Source: Microbacterium yannicii (GTDB lineage: Bacteria; Actinomycetota; Actinomycetes; Actinomycetales; Microbacteriaceae). From it: 64,000 nt of DNA. The notes beneath the pieces were generated by a model, which was given only the letters and a program-made list of their open reading frames with translations, did not search any database and was not told the DNA's origin. This document shows, in pieces, positions 42,047 to 53,652 of the stretch. The position numbers were made by a program, and so were the translations under genes. The stretch lies in contig NZ_JAMXMB010000006.1 in NCBI RefSeq assembly GCF_024055635.1, positions 186,001-250,000 of the forward strand. The letters are read 5' to 3'. Numbering within the stretch: the first letter of the stretch is position 1; every line of letters begins with the position of its first letter.

Positions 42047-43057
42047 ATGGCGCAGCTCACGATGGCGAAGGCCATCAACGAGGGACTCCGCCGCGCCATG
42101 GCCGACGACCCGAAGGTGCTCGTCATGGGCGAGGACATCGGCAAGCTCGGCGGCGTCTTCCGCATCACGGACGGACTGCTCGACGAGTTCGGTGCGCAGC
42201 GGGTGGTCGACACGCCCCTGGCCGAGGCGGGCATCATGGGGACCGCCGTGGGCCTCGCGTTCCGCGGCTATCGGCCCGTCGTCGAGATCCAGTTCGACGG
42301 CTTCGTGTACCCCGCGTTCGACCAGATCGTGTGCCAGGTCGCCAAGCTCCACTACCGCACGCGCGGCAACGTCACGATGCCGATCACGATCCGCATCCCG
42401 TGGGCGGGCGGCGTCGGCGCGGCCGAGCATCACTCGGAGTCGCCGGAGGCCTACTTCGTCCACACGTCGGGACTCCGAGTGGTCGCGGTGTCGAACCCGC
42501 AGGACGCGTACGTCATGCTGCGCCAGGCGATCGCGTCGAACGACCCGGTGGTCTACTTCGAACCGAAGCGCCTCTACCACTCCAAGGGCGAGGTCGACCT
42601 CGACGTCCAGTTGGCGGATGCCCCGCCCATGGGTCTCGCGCGCATCGCCCGGGAGGGAAGCGACGTGACGCTCCTGACCTACGGCTCGCAGGTCGCGACC
42701 GCGATGGATGCCGCCACTGCCGCCGAGGACGACGGCGTGTCGATCGAGGTCATCGACCTGCGCTCCATCTCGCCCGTCGACTACCGCACCGTGACGGCAT
42801 CCGTCCGCAAGACCGGCAGGGTCGTCGTCACGCACGAGGCGGCCCGCGAGGCGGGCGTCGGGGCCGAGCTCATCGCGAGTGTGACCGAACGGTGCTTCAA
42901 CTACCTCGAGGCCGCACCCCAGCGGGTCACCGGCCACGACATCCCGTACCCGCCGGCGAAGCTCGAGAAGCACCATCTGCCCGACCTCGACCGCATCCTC
43001 GACGCCGTCGATCGCGTCATGGACCGGCCGAACAGCCTGAGCGGGGTGCGCGACTGA
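42047..43057 (+). CDS. bkdB: branched-chain 2-oxoacid dehydrogenase E1 beta subunit
   Basis: Partner of E1 alpha; the alpha2beta2 heterotetramer holds TPP at the interface. The 336 residues carry MGEDIGKLGGVFRIT, VDTPLAEAGIMGTAVGLA, IRIPWAGGVGAAEHHSES and the C-terminal VTHEAAREAGVGAEL, all typical of BCKDH/PDH beta chains. ATG 42047 is 2 bp after the E1 alpha stop, with GAGGTGG upstream. Its TGA overlaps the E2 ATG by one base. Confidence 0.92.
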   Translation: MAQLTMAKAINEGLRRAMADDPKVLVMGEDIGKLGGVFRITDGLLDEFGAQRVVDTPLAEAGIMGTAVGLAFRGYRPVVEIQFDGFVYPAFDQIVCQVAKLHYRTRGNVTMPITIRIPWAGGVGAAEHHSESPEAYFVHTSGLRVVAVSNPQDAYVMLRQAIASNDPVVYFEPKRLYHSKGEVDLDVQLADAPPMGLARIAREGSDVTLLTYGSQVATAMDAATAAEDDGVSIEVIDLRSISPVDYRTVTASVRKTGRVVVTHEAAREAGVGAELIASVTERCFNYLEAAPQRVTGHDIPYPPAKLEKHHLPDLDRILDAVDRVMDRPNSLSGVRD

Positions 43058-44439
43058 TGGCGCAGGACTTCCGACTCCCCGACCTGGGCGAAGGCCTTCC
43101 CGAAGCCGAGCTCGTGCAGTGGCTGGTCGCCGTCGGCGACACGGTCACCCTCAACCAGACGATCGCCGAGGTCGAGACCGCCAAGGCCGTCGTCGAGCTG
43201 CCCTCCCCGTACGCGGGCACCGTGACGACGTTGCATGCCGAGACGGGCGACGTCATCGCGGTCGGCTCGGTGCTGATCTCCTTCGACACCGGCGCGGCCG
43301 ACGCTGCGCCGTCGGTGCCGGCGACGGCCGTCGAGGAGAAGGCGGCCGAACCGTCCGCCGAGCCGAACCTCGTCGGCTACGGCGCGGCGCCCCGGAGCGC
43401 GGCCCGGCCCCAGCGACGTGCACGCGTGGCGGGGACCGTGGCGGCGGCATCCGATACCGCGGTGCTCGAAGCGGCACCGCACGACGCGATCCCGTTCGCC
43501 GAGGTCGGTGAGCGGACGATCGAGCGCCCCCGTTCCACGCCGCCGGTGCGCAAGCTCGCCAAGCAGCTCGGTGTGGATCTCGCGCTGGTCGAGGCGACGG
43601 GCGCGTCCGGCGTGATCACACGCGCCGACGTGGAGAGCTACGCCGAGCGCGTCGGCGCGGTCCCGACCACCTCCAGCGCTGCGGACACCGCCGAACCGGT
43701 GGAGCAGTTCGAGCTGCCACGCTCGGACGACCGACGGGAGCGGACGACGCGCACGCCCATCAGGGGTGTCCGGCGCATGACCGCCGAGGCGATGGTGCGC
43801 AGCGCCTTCACGGCGCCGCACGTGACCACCTTCCTGACCGTCGACGTCACCGCCACGAGCGAGCTGATCGCGTCGCTCCGAGCGGATCGCGCGCTTCAGG
43901 AGCACCGGATCGGCATCATGGCCGTGGCGGCGAAGGCCGTGTGCCTGGCGCTCGCGCGTCACCCGGGGCTGAACTCTAAATGGGATGACGCGGCGGGCGA
44001 GATCGTCGAGCACCACTACGTCAATCTCGGCATCGCAGCGGCGACCGGCCGCGGCCTGGTCGTGCCCAACATCCGCGACGCCCAGGAGCTCACGCTGGTC
44101 GAGCTGTCTGACGCCATCCGCGGGCTGGCCGAGACCGCGCGCTCCGGCCGGACCGCGCCGGCCGACATGATGGGCGGCACGTTCTCGATCACGAACGTCG
44201 GCGTGTTCGGCGTGGATGCCGGCACGCCGATCATCAACCCCGGCGAAGCCGGCATCCTCGCCCTGGGCGCGGTGCGTCGCCAGCCGTGGGAGCACCGCGG
44301 CGAGATCGCCCTGCGCGACGTGATGACGCTCGCCCTGTCGTTCGACCATCGCCTCGTGGATGGTGAGCAGGGCTCTCGCTTCCTCGTCGACGTCGCCGAC
44401 ATCCTGCGCGAGCCCGGGCGGGCGATGCTGCTGCGCTAG
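43057..44439 (+). CDS. bkdC: 2-oxoacid dehydrogenase E2 (dihydrolipoyl acyltransferase)
   Basis: The 460-residue core enzyme has one lipoyl domain (lipoyl-lysine K43 in EVETAKAVVELP), an Ala/Pro-rich linker, an E3/E1-binding domain (STPPVRKLAKQLGVDLALVEATG, about 165-200) and a catalytic acyltransferase domain with FDHRLVDGEQG (His431, Asp435). No E3 (lipoamide dehydrogenase) gene follows, so E3 must come from another locus. A hairpin at 44447-44477 ends the unit. Confidence 0.93.
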   Translation: MAQDFRLPDLGEGLPEAELVQWLVAVGDTVTLNQTIAEVETAKAVVELPSPYAGTVTTLHAETGDVIAVGSVLISFDTGAADAAPSVPATAVEEKAAEPSAEPNLVGYGAAPRSAARPQRRARVAGTVAAASDTAVLEAAPHDAIPFAEVGERTIERPRSTPPVRKLAKQLGVDLALVEATGASGVITRADVESYAERVGAVPTTSSAADTAEPVEQFELPRSDDRRERTTRTPIRGVRRMTAEAMVRSAFTAPHVTTFLTVDVTATSELIASLRADRALQEHRIGIMAVAAKAVCLALARHPGLNSKWDDAAGEIVEHHYVNLGIAAATGRGLVVPNIRDAQELTLVELSDAIRGLAETARSGRTAPADMMGGTFSITNVGVFGVDAGTPIINPGEAGILALGAVRRQPWEHRGEIALRDVMTLALSFDHRLVDGEQGSRFLVDVADILREPGRAMLLR

Positions 44440-44446
44440 AAGGCCG

Positions 44447-44477
44447 CTGGCCGGCCGGCACCTTGGGGGCCGGCCGG
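44447..44477. terminator. hairpin between convergent bkdC and phosphoesterase genes
   Basis: GGCCGGCC (44449-44456) pairs with GGCCGGCC (44468-44475), extendable by two pairs. There is no T-run, as usual for this GC content. Confidence 0.6.
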
Positions 44478-46289
44478 TCAGTTCTTCTTCGGATAGAAGA
44501 GGCCGAGGCCGTGCTTCTGGAGCACCTCGTACGCCTCGGCGTACGTCTCGGGCTCCGGCGCGCCGGGCGGCGCGTAGCGCGCGAGCAGCAGGCCCAGCAG
44601 TCCACGGCCGGGCGGGCTCAGCGGCTTGTCCCTGTGTGCGCCGTCGCGGAGGTCGATCTGCTCGTCCTCGTGCGGATTCGGCGGCACGTACATCGGGTGC
44701 ACGACGGGCCACGTCGAGGGGTCCCGGGGAGCGTCGAGATTGACCACCGAGAACAGGTCGCGCGCCGTCGCGTCGCGCCGGGTGAGCGGGCGCAGACCGT
44801 GCAGGCGCGCGAGGGTCGCCATCACCGCGCCGTGGTGCATCTCGTCGTTCACGATCGTTCCGCTCCGCGTGTACGCCGACACGGCGATCGCGGGCACCCG
44901 CACGCCGAGGCGGTCGAACGTGAAGCCCATCTCGCCGGGCACGTCGTCGGCGACCGGCGGGACCGCGGCGGGAGGCGGGACGTGGTCGTAGGTGCCGCCG
45001 TGCTCGTCGAAGGTGATCAGGAGCAGGGTGTTCATCGCGTTCGAGCCGCCCGGGGTGGCGCTCGACTTGATGGCGTTGTAGACGTCGGCGATGAGCTTCT
45101 CGCCGGCACGCACATCCGAGACTGCGGAATCGAGCACGAGGGTGCCGTCGACGTCGCTCTCGCGGTACACGCCGACGGGAGGATGGAAGTCGTTGTGGTT
45201 GTAGACCAGCCGCGGCTCGATGAACGCGTAGACAGGCAGGCGGCCGGCTGCGGCATCCTCGGCGAACTCCGACATGTGGCCGAACCGGCCGGTGCGCCAG
45301 TACTGCTCGAGCACCGGGGCGTGCATGATGCCGGTCAGTGACACGAGCTGCATCTCGTCGAAGTAGATCTTCCACGAGATGCCGGCCTCCTCGAGCCGGT
45401 TGAAGACGGTCGGTGCCGGTGGCGCGTCGAGCCATTTGTCGTAGCCGCCGTCGTGCTTGTTGGTGACGAAGCCGTGCGAGGTCGAGGCATGGAAGAACGA
45501 CCTGTTGCAGTAGGTCTGCGACGGGACGGCCGCGAACCAGGCGTCGAAGACCGCGAAGCCCTTGGCCAGCGTCGAGAGTACGGGCAGCTGCTCGGGGGAG
45601 AAGCTCCCCATGATGTGGGTCGCCTCCTCCAGAGTGGGCGCCTGCCCGCGACGCAGCCGCTCGACGTTGTTCCAGTAGTCGCGGACGAATCCCGCCATCG
45701 TCGGCGCGGAGCGGGAGGAGGGGGCGTTGAAGGGCGCCGTCATGTCGCCGACCTGGCTGGTCGCATTCGACGCGGGATCCACCGTGCCGAACAGCTGTGT
45801 GTTGACGTGTGGGAACTCTTCACCGGGATCGGGGTTCGGGCGCCCCATCACCTCGTCGGTGGGGCCGCTGTAGGTGTGCGCCGCGATCCGCTCGCCGTTC
45901 GGGGCGGTGTTGGCGTAGTCGCCGAAGGCGAGCCCATCGAACGTCGCACCGTCGGGGAGCGTGTCGGGCGTGTACAGCCAGCCGAGGAGGTTGTCGAACG
46001 AGCGGTTCTCGCCCATGACGACGACGACATGATCGAAGCCGGGCTCGGAGCGCGCGGGCAGGGCGGCCAGGTCGAGCGATCCCTCGCGCACACCGAGCTC
46101 GTGGCCGATGGAGGCACCCGCCGCCGCGCCGACCGCGCCGCCGACCACGAGCCCCGCCGTGGCGATGCCACCGAGCTTCAGGAAGTCGCGCCGCGAGCTG
46201 TCGCTGCTCTCCGCGCCCCGGCGCACGACGCGTTCCGCGTCGCCGGACACCTCCGGCTGCGCGTCGTCCGTGTGGCCGTCCCCCGCCAT
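44478..46289 (-). CDS. Tat-exported phosphoesterase (phospholipase C / acid phosphatase family)
   Basis: A 603-residue secreted hydrolase. The N terminus has the twin-arginine signal SRRDFLKLGG (R33, R34) and a hydrophobic Ala/Gly stretch. The mature part matches the phosphoesterase family of bacterial phospholipases C: MGENRSFDNLLGWL near residue 93, HPPVGVYRESDVDG in the middle, and ITFDEHGGTYDHVPPP with metal-ligand candidates. The substrate could be phospholipid or phosphate monoester. It separates bkdABC from the carboxylase genes, opposite in direction, and has no obvious link to them. A TAATCT box lies 9 nt before ATG. Confidence 0.88.
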   Translation of the reverse strand: MAGDGHTDDAQPEVSGDAERVVRRGAESSDSSRRDFLKLGGIATAGLVVGGAVGAAAGASIGHELGVREGSLDLAALPARSEPGFDHVVVVMGENRSFDNLLGWLYTPDTLPDGATFDGLAFGDYANTAPNGERIAAHTYSGPTDEVMGRPNPDPGEEFPHVNTQLFGTVDPASNATSQVGDMTAPFNAPSSRSAPTMAGFVRDYWNNVERLRRGQAPTLEEATHIMGSFSPEQLPVLSTLAKGFAVFDAWFAAVPSQTYCNRSFFHASTSHGFVTNKHDGGYDKWLDAPPAPTVFNRLEEAGISWKIYFDEMQLVSLTGIMHAPVLEQYWRTGRFGHMSEFAEDAAAGRLPVYAFIEPRLVYNHNDFHPPVGVYRESDVDGTLVLDSAVSDVRAGEKLIADVYNAIKSSATPGGSNAMNTLLLITFDEHGGTYDHVPPPAAVPPVADDVPGEMGFTFDRLGVRVPAIAVSAYTRSGTIVNDEMHHGAVMATLARLHGLRPLTRRDATARDLFSVVNLDAPRDPSTWPVVHPMYVPPNPHEDEQIDLRDGAHRDKPLSPPGRGLLGLLLARYAPPGAPEPETYAEAYEVLQKHGLGLFYPKKN

Positions 46290-46319
46290 GGTTCGTCCAG
46301 ATTAGGCCAACCGGACGGG

Positions 46320-46916
46320 TCAGGCAGTGAGCGAAGCGCGGGCCATCGAGTGGAGGATGCCCCGCACGTCCCGCTCGCCGGAGCGCGACCTCGCCGCACG
46401 CACTGTGTGGGGCGTCGAGTTGATGAGACCGAAGCACGCGTGCGCACGCACGCGCAGGTCCTCCTCGCCGCGCTCGGGGTGGATGGTCGAGAGGATGCCG
46501 ATCCAGACCTCGACATACTCGCGCTGAAGCCGGCGGACGGTGTGGCGGTCGGTGTCGCTGAGGCTGGCGAGGTCGCGATCCTGCACGCGGATGACGTCGG
46601 CGTCGCGGAGGGCGAACTCGACGTGGAACGCGATGATCGCGTCGAGCTGGTCGGCGGGGGCGTCGTGGGCCGACAGCACCGCTTGGCCGCCCGCCAGGAG
46701 CCGCTCGCTGACCTCGACGAGGATGGCCCCCAGCAGCGCCTGCTTGTTGGCGAAGTGCCGGTAGAGCGCCGGTCCGCTGACGCCCACCGCGCCGCCGATG
46801 TCTTCGAGGCTGACGCCGCTGAAGCCGCGTTCGGCGAACAGCGTCGCCGCCTCACGGAGGATGGCCGCGTGGCGGTCGGCTTTTGCGCGATGGCGGTCGG
46901 TGGCGGCGCTCGTCAT
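46320..46916 (-). CDS. TetR-family repressor of the acyl-CoA carboxylase operon
   Basis: A 198-residue TetR protein. The N-terminal helix-turn-helix is ILREAATLFAERGFSGVSLEDIGGAVGVSGPALYRHFANKQALL, followed by a ligand-binding domain with a C-terminal extension close to SACE/LiuR-like regulators. It is divergent from the carboxylase beta gene, and the 137-bp gap holds two GTTA-N8-TAAC palindromes. A GGAG site precedes ATG. An acyl-CoA of leucine breakdown is a plausible effector; this is inference. Confidence 0.9.
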   Translation of the reverse strand: MTSAATDRHRAKADRHAAILREAATLFAERGFSGVSLEDIGGAVGVSGPALYRHFANKQALLGAILVEVSERLLAGGQAVLSAHDAPADQLDAIIAFHVEFALRDADVIRVQDRDLASLSDTDRHTVRRLQREYVEVWIGILSTIHPERGEEDLRVRAHACFGLINSTPHTVRAARSRSGERDVRGILHSMARASLTA

Positions 46917-46940
46917 GTCAGTTCTCCGCTTGTCATTTCA

Positions 46941-46956
46941 GTTAAGGATCGCTAAC
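46941..46956. promoter_or_regulatory. TetR operator candidate 1
   Basis: GTTAAGGATCGCTAAC: GTTA-N8-TAAC, 24 bp upstream of the TetR start codon. Confidence 0.6.
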
Positions 46957-46966
46957 CTGAGGTTCA

Positions 46967-46982
46967 GTTAGTGAACACTAAC
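46967..46982. promoter_or_regulatory. TetR operator candidate 2
   Basis: GTTAGTGAACACTAAC: the same GTTA-N8-TAAC form with 7-bp perfect arms. It lies 26 bp from copy 1, which places both near the same face of the helix. Confidence 0.7.
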
Positions 46983-47053
46983 CAATTCGATCGCGTCAGG
47001 ACAACGGACGTGATCCGATCGTGACGTCGACGCAGATGACACGGGAGGCGCAG

Positions 47054-48654
47054 ATGGGCGTGCTGAGCACCGCAGCGGTGCATGACGGGACCTTCACGCG
47101 AACCCATGACGCGCAGGAGGAGCTGGCCCGCGCGTTGCGAGAGCGGCTGGCCGCGGCATCCCTCGGCGGACCCGCCGCTTCCCGCGAGCGCCATCTCGCT
47201 CGGGGCAAGCTGCTGCCCCGCGACCGCGTCACGCGGCTGCTGGACGAGGGGAGCCCGTTCATCGAGATCGCGCCTCTCGCCGCAGAGGGGCTGTACGGCG
47301 GCGAGGCGCCGGCCGCCGGCGTCATCGCCGGCATCGGACTCGTCCACGGCCGCCAGGTGATGGTCGTCTGCAACGATGCCACCGTCAAGGGCGGCACGTA
47401 CTACCCGCTGACGGTGAAGAAGCATCTCCGCGCCCAGGAGATCGCGTTCGAGAACCGCCTGCCATGCGTCTATCTCGTCGACTCGGGCGGCGCGTTCCTG
47501 CCCATGCAGGACGAGGTTTTCCCCGACCGCGACCACTTCGGGCGCATCTTCTTCCACCAGGCGCGACTCTCGGCCGCCGGCATCCCGCAGATCGCCGCGG
47601 TCCTGGGCTCGTGCACGGCCGGAGGCGCGTACGTGCCTGCCATGAGCGACGAGACGGTGATCGTCCGCGGCCAGGGCACGATCTTCCTCGGCGGCCCGCC
47701 TCTCGTGAAGGCCGCCATCGGCGAGGTCGTCACCGCGGAGGAGCTCGGCGGGGGAGAGCTGCACGCCCGCCGCTCGGGCGTCGTCGACCACCTCGCCGAG
47801 GACGACGAGCACGCCCTCGAGATCGTCCGCGACATCGTCGCCACCCTGCCGCCTCCGGCAGCGCCCGCGTGGGATGTCGTGCCGAGCGTCCCGCCCGCCG
47901 TCGACCCGTCCGATCTGTACGGGGTCGTCCCCGTCGACGTCAACCAGCCCTACGACGTCCGCGAGGTCATCGCCCGACTCGTCGATGGGAGCGAGTTCCA
48001 CGAGTTCAAGCGCGAGTACGGCGACACGCTGGTCACCGGCTTCGCACGGATCCACGGCCACCCCGTCGGCATCCTCGCCAACAACGGTGTGCTGTTCAGC
48101 GAATCCGCGCAGAAGGGCGCCCACTTCATCGAGCTGTGCGACCAGCGCGGCACGCCCCTGTTCTTCCTGCAGAACATCTCCGGCTTCATGGTGGGACGGG
48201 ATGCCGAGGCCGGCGGCATCGCGAAGGACGGCGCGAAGATGGTCACCGCCGTCGCCACCACTCGGGTGCCCAAGCTCACGGTCGTGATCGGCGGCTCATT
48301 CGGGGCCGGCAACTACTCGATGTGCGGCCGGGCCTATTCGCCGCGGTTCCTCTGGACCTGGCCGGCGAGCCGCATCTCGGTGATGGGCGGCAATCAGGCC
48401 GCATCGGTGCTCTCGACCGTGAAGCGCGATCAGCTCGAGGCCCGCGGCGACGAGTGGTCGCAGACGGACCAGGCCGCGTTCGAGGCGCCGATCCGTGCGC
48501 AGTACGAGGAGCAGGGCAGCCCCTACTACGCCACCGCCCGGCTCTGGGACGACGGCGTCGTCGACCCGCTCGACACCCGCGATCTGCTCGGACTCGCGCT
48601 GGACGTCGTCTCGCGCACCCCGCTGCCCGAACCGCGCTTCGGCGTCTTCCGGAT

Positions 48655-48658
<4 letters not shown>
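47054..48658 (+). CDS. acyl-CoA carboxylase beta subunit (methylcrotonyl-CoA carboxylase type)
   Basis: Carboxyltransferase subunit that moves CO2 from biotin to an acyl-CoA, here probably 3-methylcrotonyl-CoA of leucine breakdown. The 534 residues from ATG 47054 (GGGAGG five bases upstream) carry the crotonase-fold motifs [17 protein letters not shown] and [20 protein letters not shown]. The latter is typical of MCC beta/AccD1. The GTG at 47021 is in frame but has no ribosome binding site. Its stop overlaps the GTG of the alpha gene. Confidence 0.92.
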
Positions 48659-51102
<2,444 letters not shown>

Positions 51103-51116
51103 AACCCGAGGAAGCC

Positions 51117-52268
51117 ATGGACCACTCCAACCTGACCGACGACGAGCGAGAGCTCGCCCGCATGGTGCGCGACTTCGCCGACGAGGTCGTCGCCCCGCAG
51201 GCGTACGAGGCCGACCGCACGAAGACCCTGCCGATGGACGTCGTCGCGCAGATGGGGGAGCTCGGGCTGTTCGGACTGCCGTTCCCGGAGGAGTACGGCG
51301 GGCAGGGCGGCGACTACTTCGCACTCTGCCTCGCGATCGAGGCGCTCGGCCGCGTCGACCAGTCCCTCGCCATCACGCTGGAAGCCGGCGTCAGTCTCGG
51401 GGCGATGCCGGTGTTCCGCTTCGGCACGGAGGAGCAGAAGCAGAAGCTGCTGCCCGATCTGCTGGCGGGCAGGGCGCTCGCGGGCTTCGGGCTCACCGAG
51501 CCCGAAGCCGGCTCCGACGCCGGAGCCACGCGCACCACGGCGAGGCTCGAAGGCGGTGAGTGGGTGATCAACGGCTCGAAGCAGTTCATCACCAACTCGG
51601 GGACGTCGATCACCCGGTTCGTGACCGTCACGGCGGTCACGGGGGAGCAGGACGGCCGCAAGCAGATCTCGACCATCATCGTCCCCTCCGGCACCCCCGG
51701 CTTCACCGTCGAGCCGGGCTACGACAAGGTCGGCTGGCACGCCTCCGACACGCATCCGCTGACGTTCCAGGACGCGCGGGTGCCCGAGGGGAACCTCCTC
51801 GGCGAGCGGGGTCGCGGCTTCGCGAACTTCCTCCACATCCTCGACGAGGGTCGCATCGCGATCGCGGCGCTGTCGACCGGTGCGGCGGAAGGATGCCTGG
51901 AGGCCGCTGTCGACTACGCCAAGAAGCGCACCGTCTTCGGCGACGCGCTCGCCACGCGCCAGGGCATCCAGTTCCTCCTCGCCCGCATGCAGCTGCGCGT
52001 GCACAACGCACGCCTCGCGTGGCATCACGCCGCGCGGCTGCGCGACGCCGGAAAGCCCTTCAAGACCGAGGCGGCGATCGCCAAGCTCACGGCGAGCGAC
52101 GCGGCGATGGACAACGCGCGCGACGCGACCCAGGTCTTCGGCGGCAACGGCTTCATGAACGAGTACCCGGTCGCACGGCATTACCGCGACTCGAAGATCC
52201 TCGAGATCGGCGAGGGCACGAACGAGGTGCAGCTGCTCGTGATCGCACGGGCGCTGGGCGTGGCGTGA
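51117..52268 (+). CDS. acyl-CoA dehydrogenase (FadE19-like)
   Basis: A 383-residue flavoenzyme that introduces the alpha-beta double bond into an acyl-CoA. It has FGLTEPEAGSDAGATRTTA, the FAD-binding FITNSGTS, and RDATQVFGGNGFMNEYPVARHYRDSKI. Glu366 in EIGEGTNEVQ occupies the catalytic-base position of medium- and short-chain enzymes. Isovaleryl-CoA dehydrogenases normally have Ala or Gly there and use another Glu, so isovaleryl-CoA as substrate is not assured. It lies 14 bp after the carboxylase alpha gene, in the order seen in the mycobacterial accD1-accA1-fadE19 cluster. Confidence 0.9.
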   Translation: MDHSNLTDDERELARMVRDFADEVVAPQAYEADRTKTLPMDVVAQMGELGLFGLPFPEEYGGQGGDYFALCLAIEALGRVDQSLAITLEAGVSLGAMPVFRFGTEEQKQKLLPDLLAGRALAGFGLTEPEAGSDAGATRTTARLEGGEWVINGSKQFITNSGTSITRFVTVTAVTGEQDGRKQISTIIVPSGTPGFTVEPGYDKVGWHASDTHPLTFQDARVPEGNLLGERGRGFANFLHILDEGRIAIAALSTGAAEGCLEAAVDYAKKRTVFGDALATRQGIQFLLARMQLRVHNARLAWHHAARLRDAGKPFKTEAAIAKLTASDAAMDNARDATQVFGGNGFMNEYPVARHYRDSKILEIGEGTNEVQLLVIARALGVA

Positions 52269-52271
52269 GGG

Positions 52272-52277
52272 TAGCGT
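52272..52277 (+). promoter_or_regulatory. internal leaderless -10 box of the maoC-like gene
   Basis: TAGCGT ends 7 nt before the ATG at 52285, between the dehydrogenase stop and the hydratase start. Confidence 0.5.
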
Positions 52278-52284
52278 GACAGGA

Positions 52285-52782
52285 ATGACCGACGAGACGA
52301 GCGCGATCATCCAACGAGGCCTGTACTACGAGGAGCTCGTCGCCGGCGCGACATACCTGCATCGCCCCGGTCGCACCGCCACCGAGGCCGACAACGTGCT
52401 GTTCTCGTCGCTCACCATGAACACGCAGGCGCTGCACCTGGATGCCGCGTTCTCCGAGTCGCAGCCGTTCGGCCAGCGTCTCATGAACTCCATGTGGACG
52501 CTGGCGACGATGGTCGGGGCATCCGTCTCGCAGATCACGCAGGGAACGCTGGTGGCGCAGCTCGGCCTCACCGACATCTCGTTCCCCGCGCCCCTGTTCC
52601 ACGGCGACACGCTGTACACCGAGACGGAGGTCGTCGAGAAGCGGCTCTCGGCATCCCGTCCCGGGCAGGGCATCGTGACCCTTCGCCACACGGGACGCAA
52701 CCAGCGCGGTGATGTCGTCGCGCTGGCCACGCGGACCGCCCTGATGTGGTGCGCGCCCGAGACCCCCGAGAGGACCCCATGA
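52285..52782 (+). CDS. MaoC-like (R)-specific enoyl-CoA hydratase
   Basis: A 165-residue hotdog-fold hydratase. The sequence around ATEADNVLFSSLTMNTQALHLD corresponds to the hydratase-2 motif; the usual catalytic Asp/His pair is read as D and N/H in TEADN...LHLD. The homologue in the same position in mycobacteria (Rv2499c) was reported as an (R)-specific hydratase acting with the CitE-like lyase. I chose ATG 52285; a GTG at 52276 is in frame. Its stop overlaps the next ATG by 4 bp. Confidence 0.82.
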   Translation: MTDETSAIIQRGLYYEELVAGATYLHRPGRTATEADNVLFSSLTMNTQALHLDAAFSESQPFGQRLMNSMWTLATMVGASVSQITQGTLVAQLGLTDISFPAPLFHGDTLYTETEVVEKRLSASRPGQGIVTLRHTGRNQRGDVVALATRTALMWCAPETPERTP

Positions 52783-53588
52783 GCTTCGACCTCGGCCCCG
52801 CGCTGCTGTTCTGCCCCGCGGACCGCCCGGAACGGTACGGCAAGGCGTTCGACCGTGCGGACGCCGTGATCCTGGACCTCGAGGATGCGGTGGCGCCCTC
52901 CGACAAGACGGCGGCCCGGGGCCACCTGATCGAGTCCGAGCTCGACCCGGCGCGCGTCATCGTGCGGGTCAACGCGCCTGAGACCGACGAGTTCACCGCC
53001 GACATGGCGACGCTGTCGCAGACCGACTACCGGCGCATCATGGTGGCCAAGTCCGAGTCGCCCAAGCGCATCGGCCGCATCGACGCGCGATTCCAGGTCG
53101 TCGCCCTGTGCGAGACGGCGAAGGGCGTCGCGCAGGCGGACCGCATCGCCGCCCTCGACAACGTCGTGGCGATGATGTGGGGAGCGGAGGACCTGGTCGC
53201 GAGCCTCGGCGGCACATCCAGCCGCAAGCCCAACGGCCGCTACCGCGACATCGCGCGCTACGCCCGCTCGCGGGTCCTGCTTGCGGCCGGCGCCCGCGGC
53301 AAGGCCGCGATCGATGCGGTCCACCTCGACATCGACGACGCCAAGCGCCTGGCCATCGAGGCGGCGGATGCCGCGGCATCCGGGTTCCGCGCCACCGCCT
53401 GCATCCACCCGAGCCAGGTCGCCATCATCCGCGCGGCCTATCGTCCCGACGAGAAGGCCGTCGCGTGGGCGCGTGCCGTGCTCGGCGCCGCGCAGGCCGA
53501 GCGAGGCGTGTTCTCGTACCAAGGGCGAATGGTCGACGAGCCGGTGCTGCGCCATGCGCGCGGGATCCTGTCTCGCGCCGACGGATGA
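52779..53588 (+). CDS. CitE-like HpcH/HpaI-family beta-hydroxyacyl-CoA lyase
   Basis: A 269-residue TIM-barrel lyase. Features are the N-terminal ALLFCPADRPERY, metal-ligand Glu in VILDLEDAVAPSDK, VVALCETAKGV and MMWGAEDLVASLGG, then CIHPSQVAII near the C terminus. It lacks the other citrate lyase subunits. The mycobacterial homologue in this context, Rv2498c, is reported to cleave citramalyl-CoA and an (R)-HMG-CoA-type product, linking leucine and itaconate breakdown. It closes the carboxylase operon. Confidence 0.88.
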   Translation: MSFDLGPALLFCPADRPERYGKAFDRADAVILDLEDAVAPSDKTAARGHLIESELDPARVIVRVNAPETDEFTADMATLSQTDYRRIMVAKSESPKRIGRIDARFQVVALCETAKGVAQADRIAALDNVVAMMWGAEDLVASLGGTSSRKPNGRYRDIARYARSRVLLAAGARGKAAIDAVHLDIDDAKRLAIEAADAAASGFRATACIHPSQVAIIRAAYRPDEKAVAWARAVLGAAQAERGVFSYQGRMVDEPVLRHARGILSRADG

Positions 53589-53652
53589 GCACCGAGTCCG
53601 GCCTCAGCGCACGTACTCGTCGACGGAGGCAGGCGCAGTCCGGGCGGGGAGC

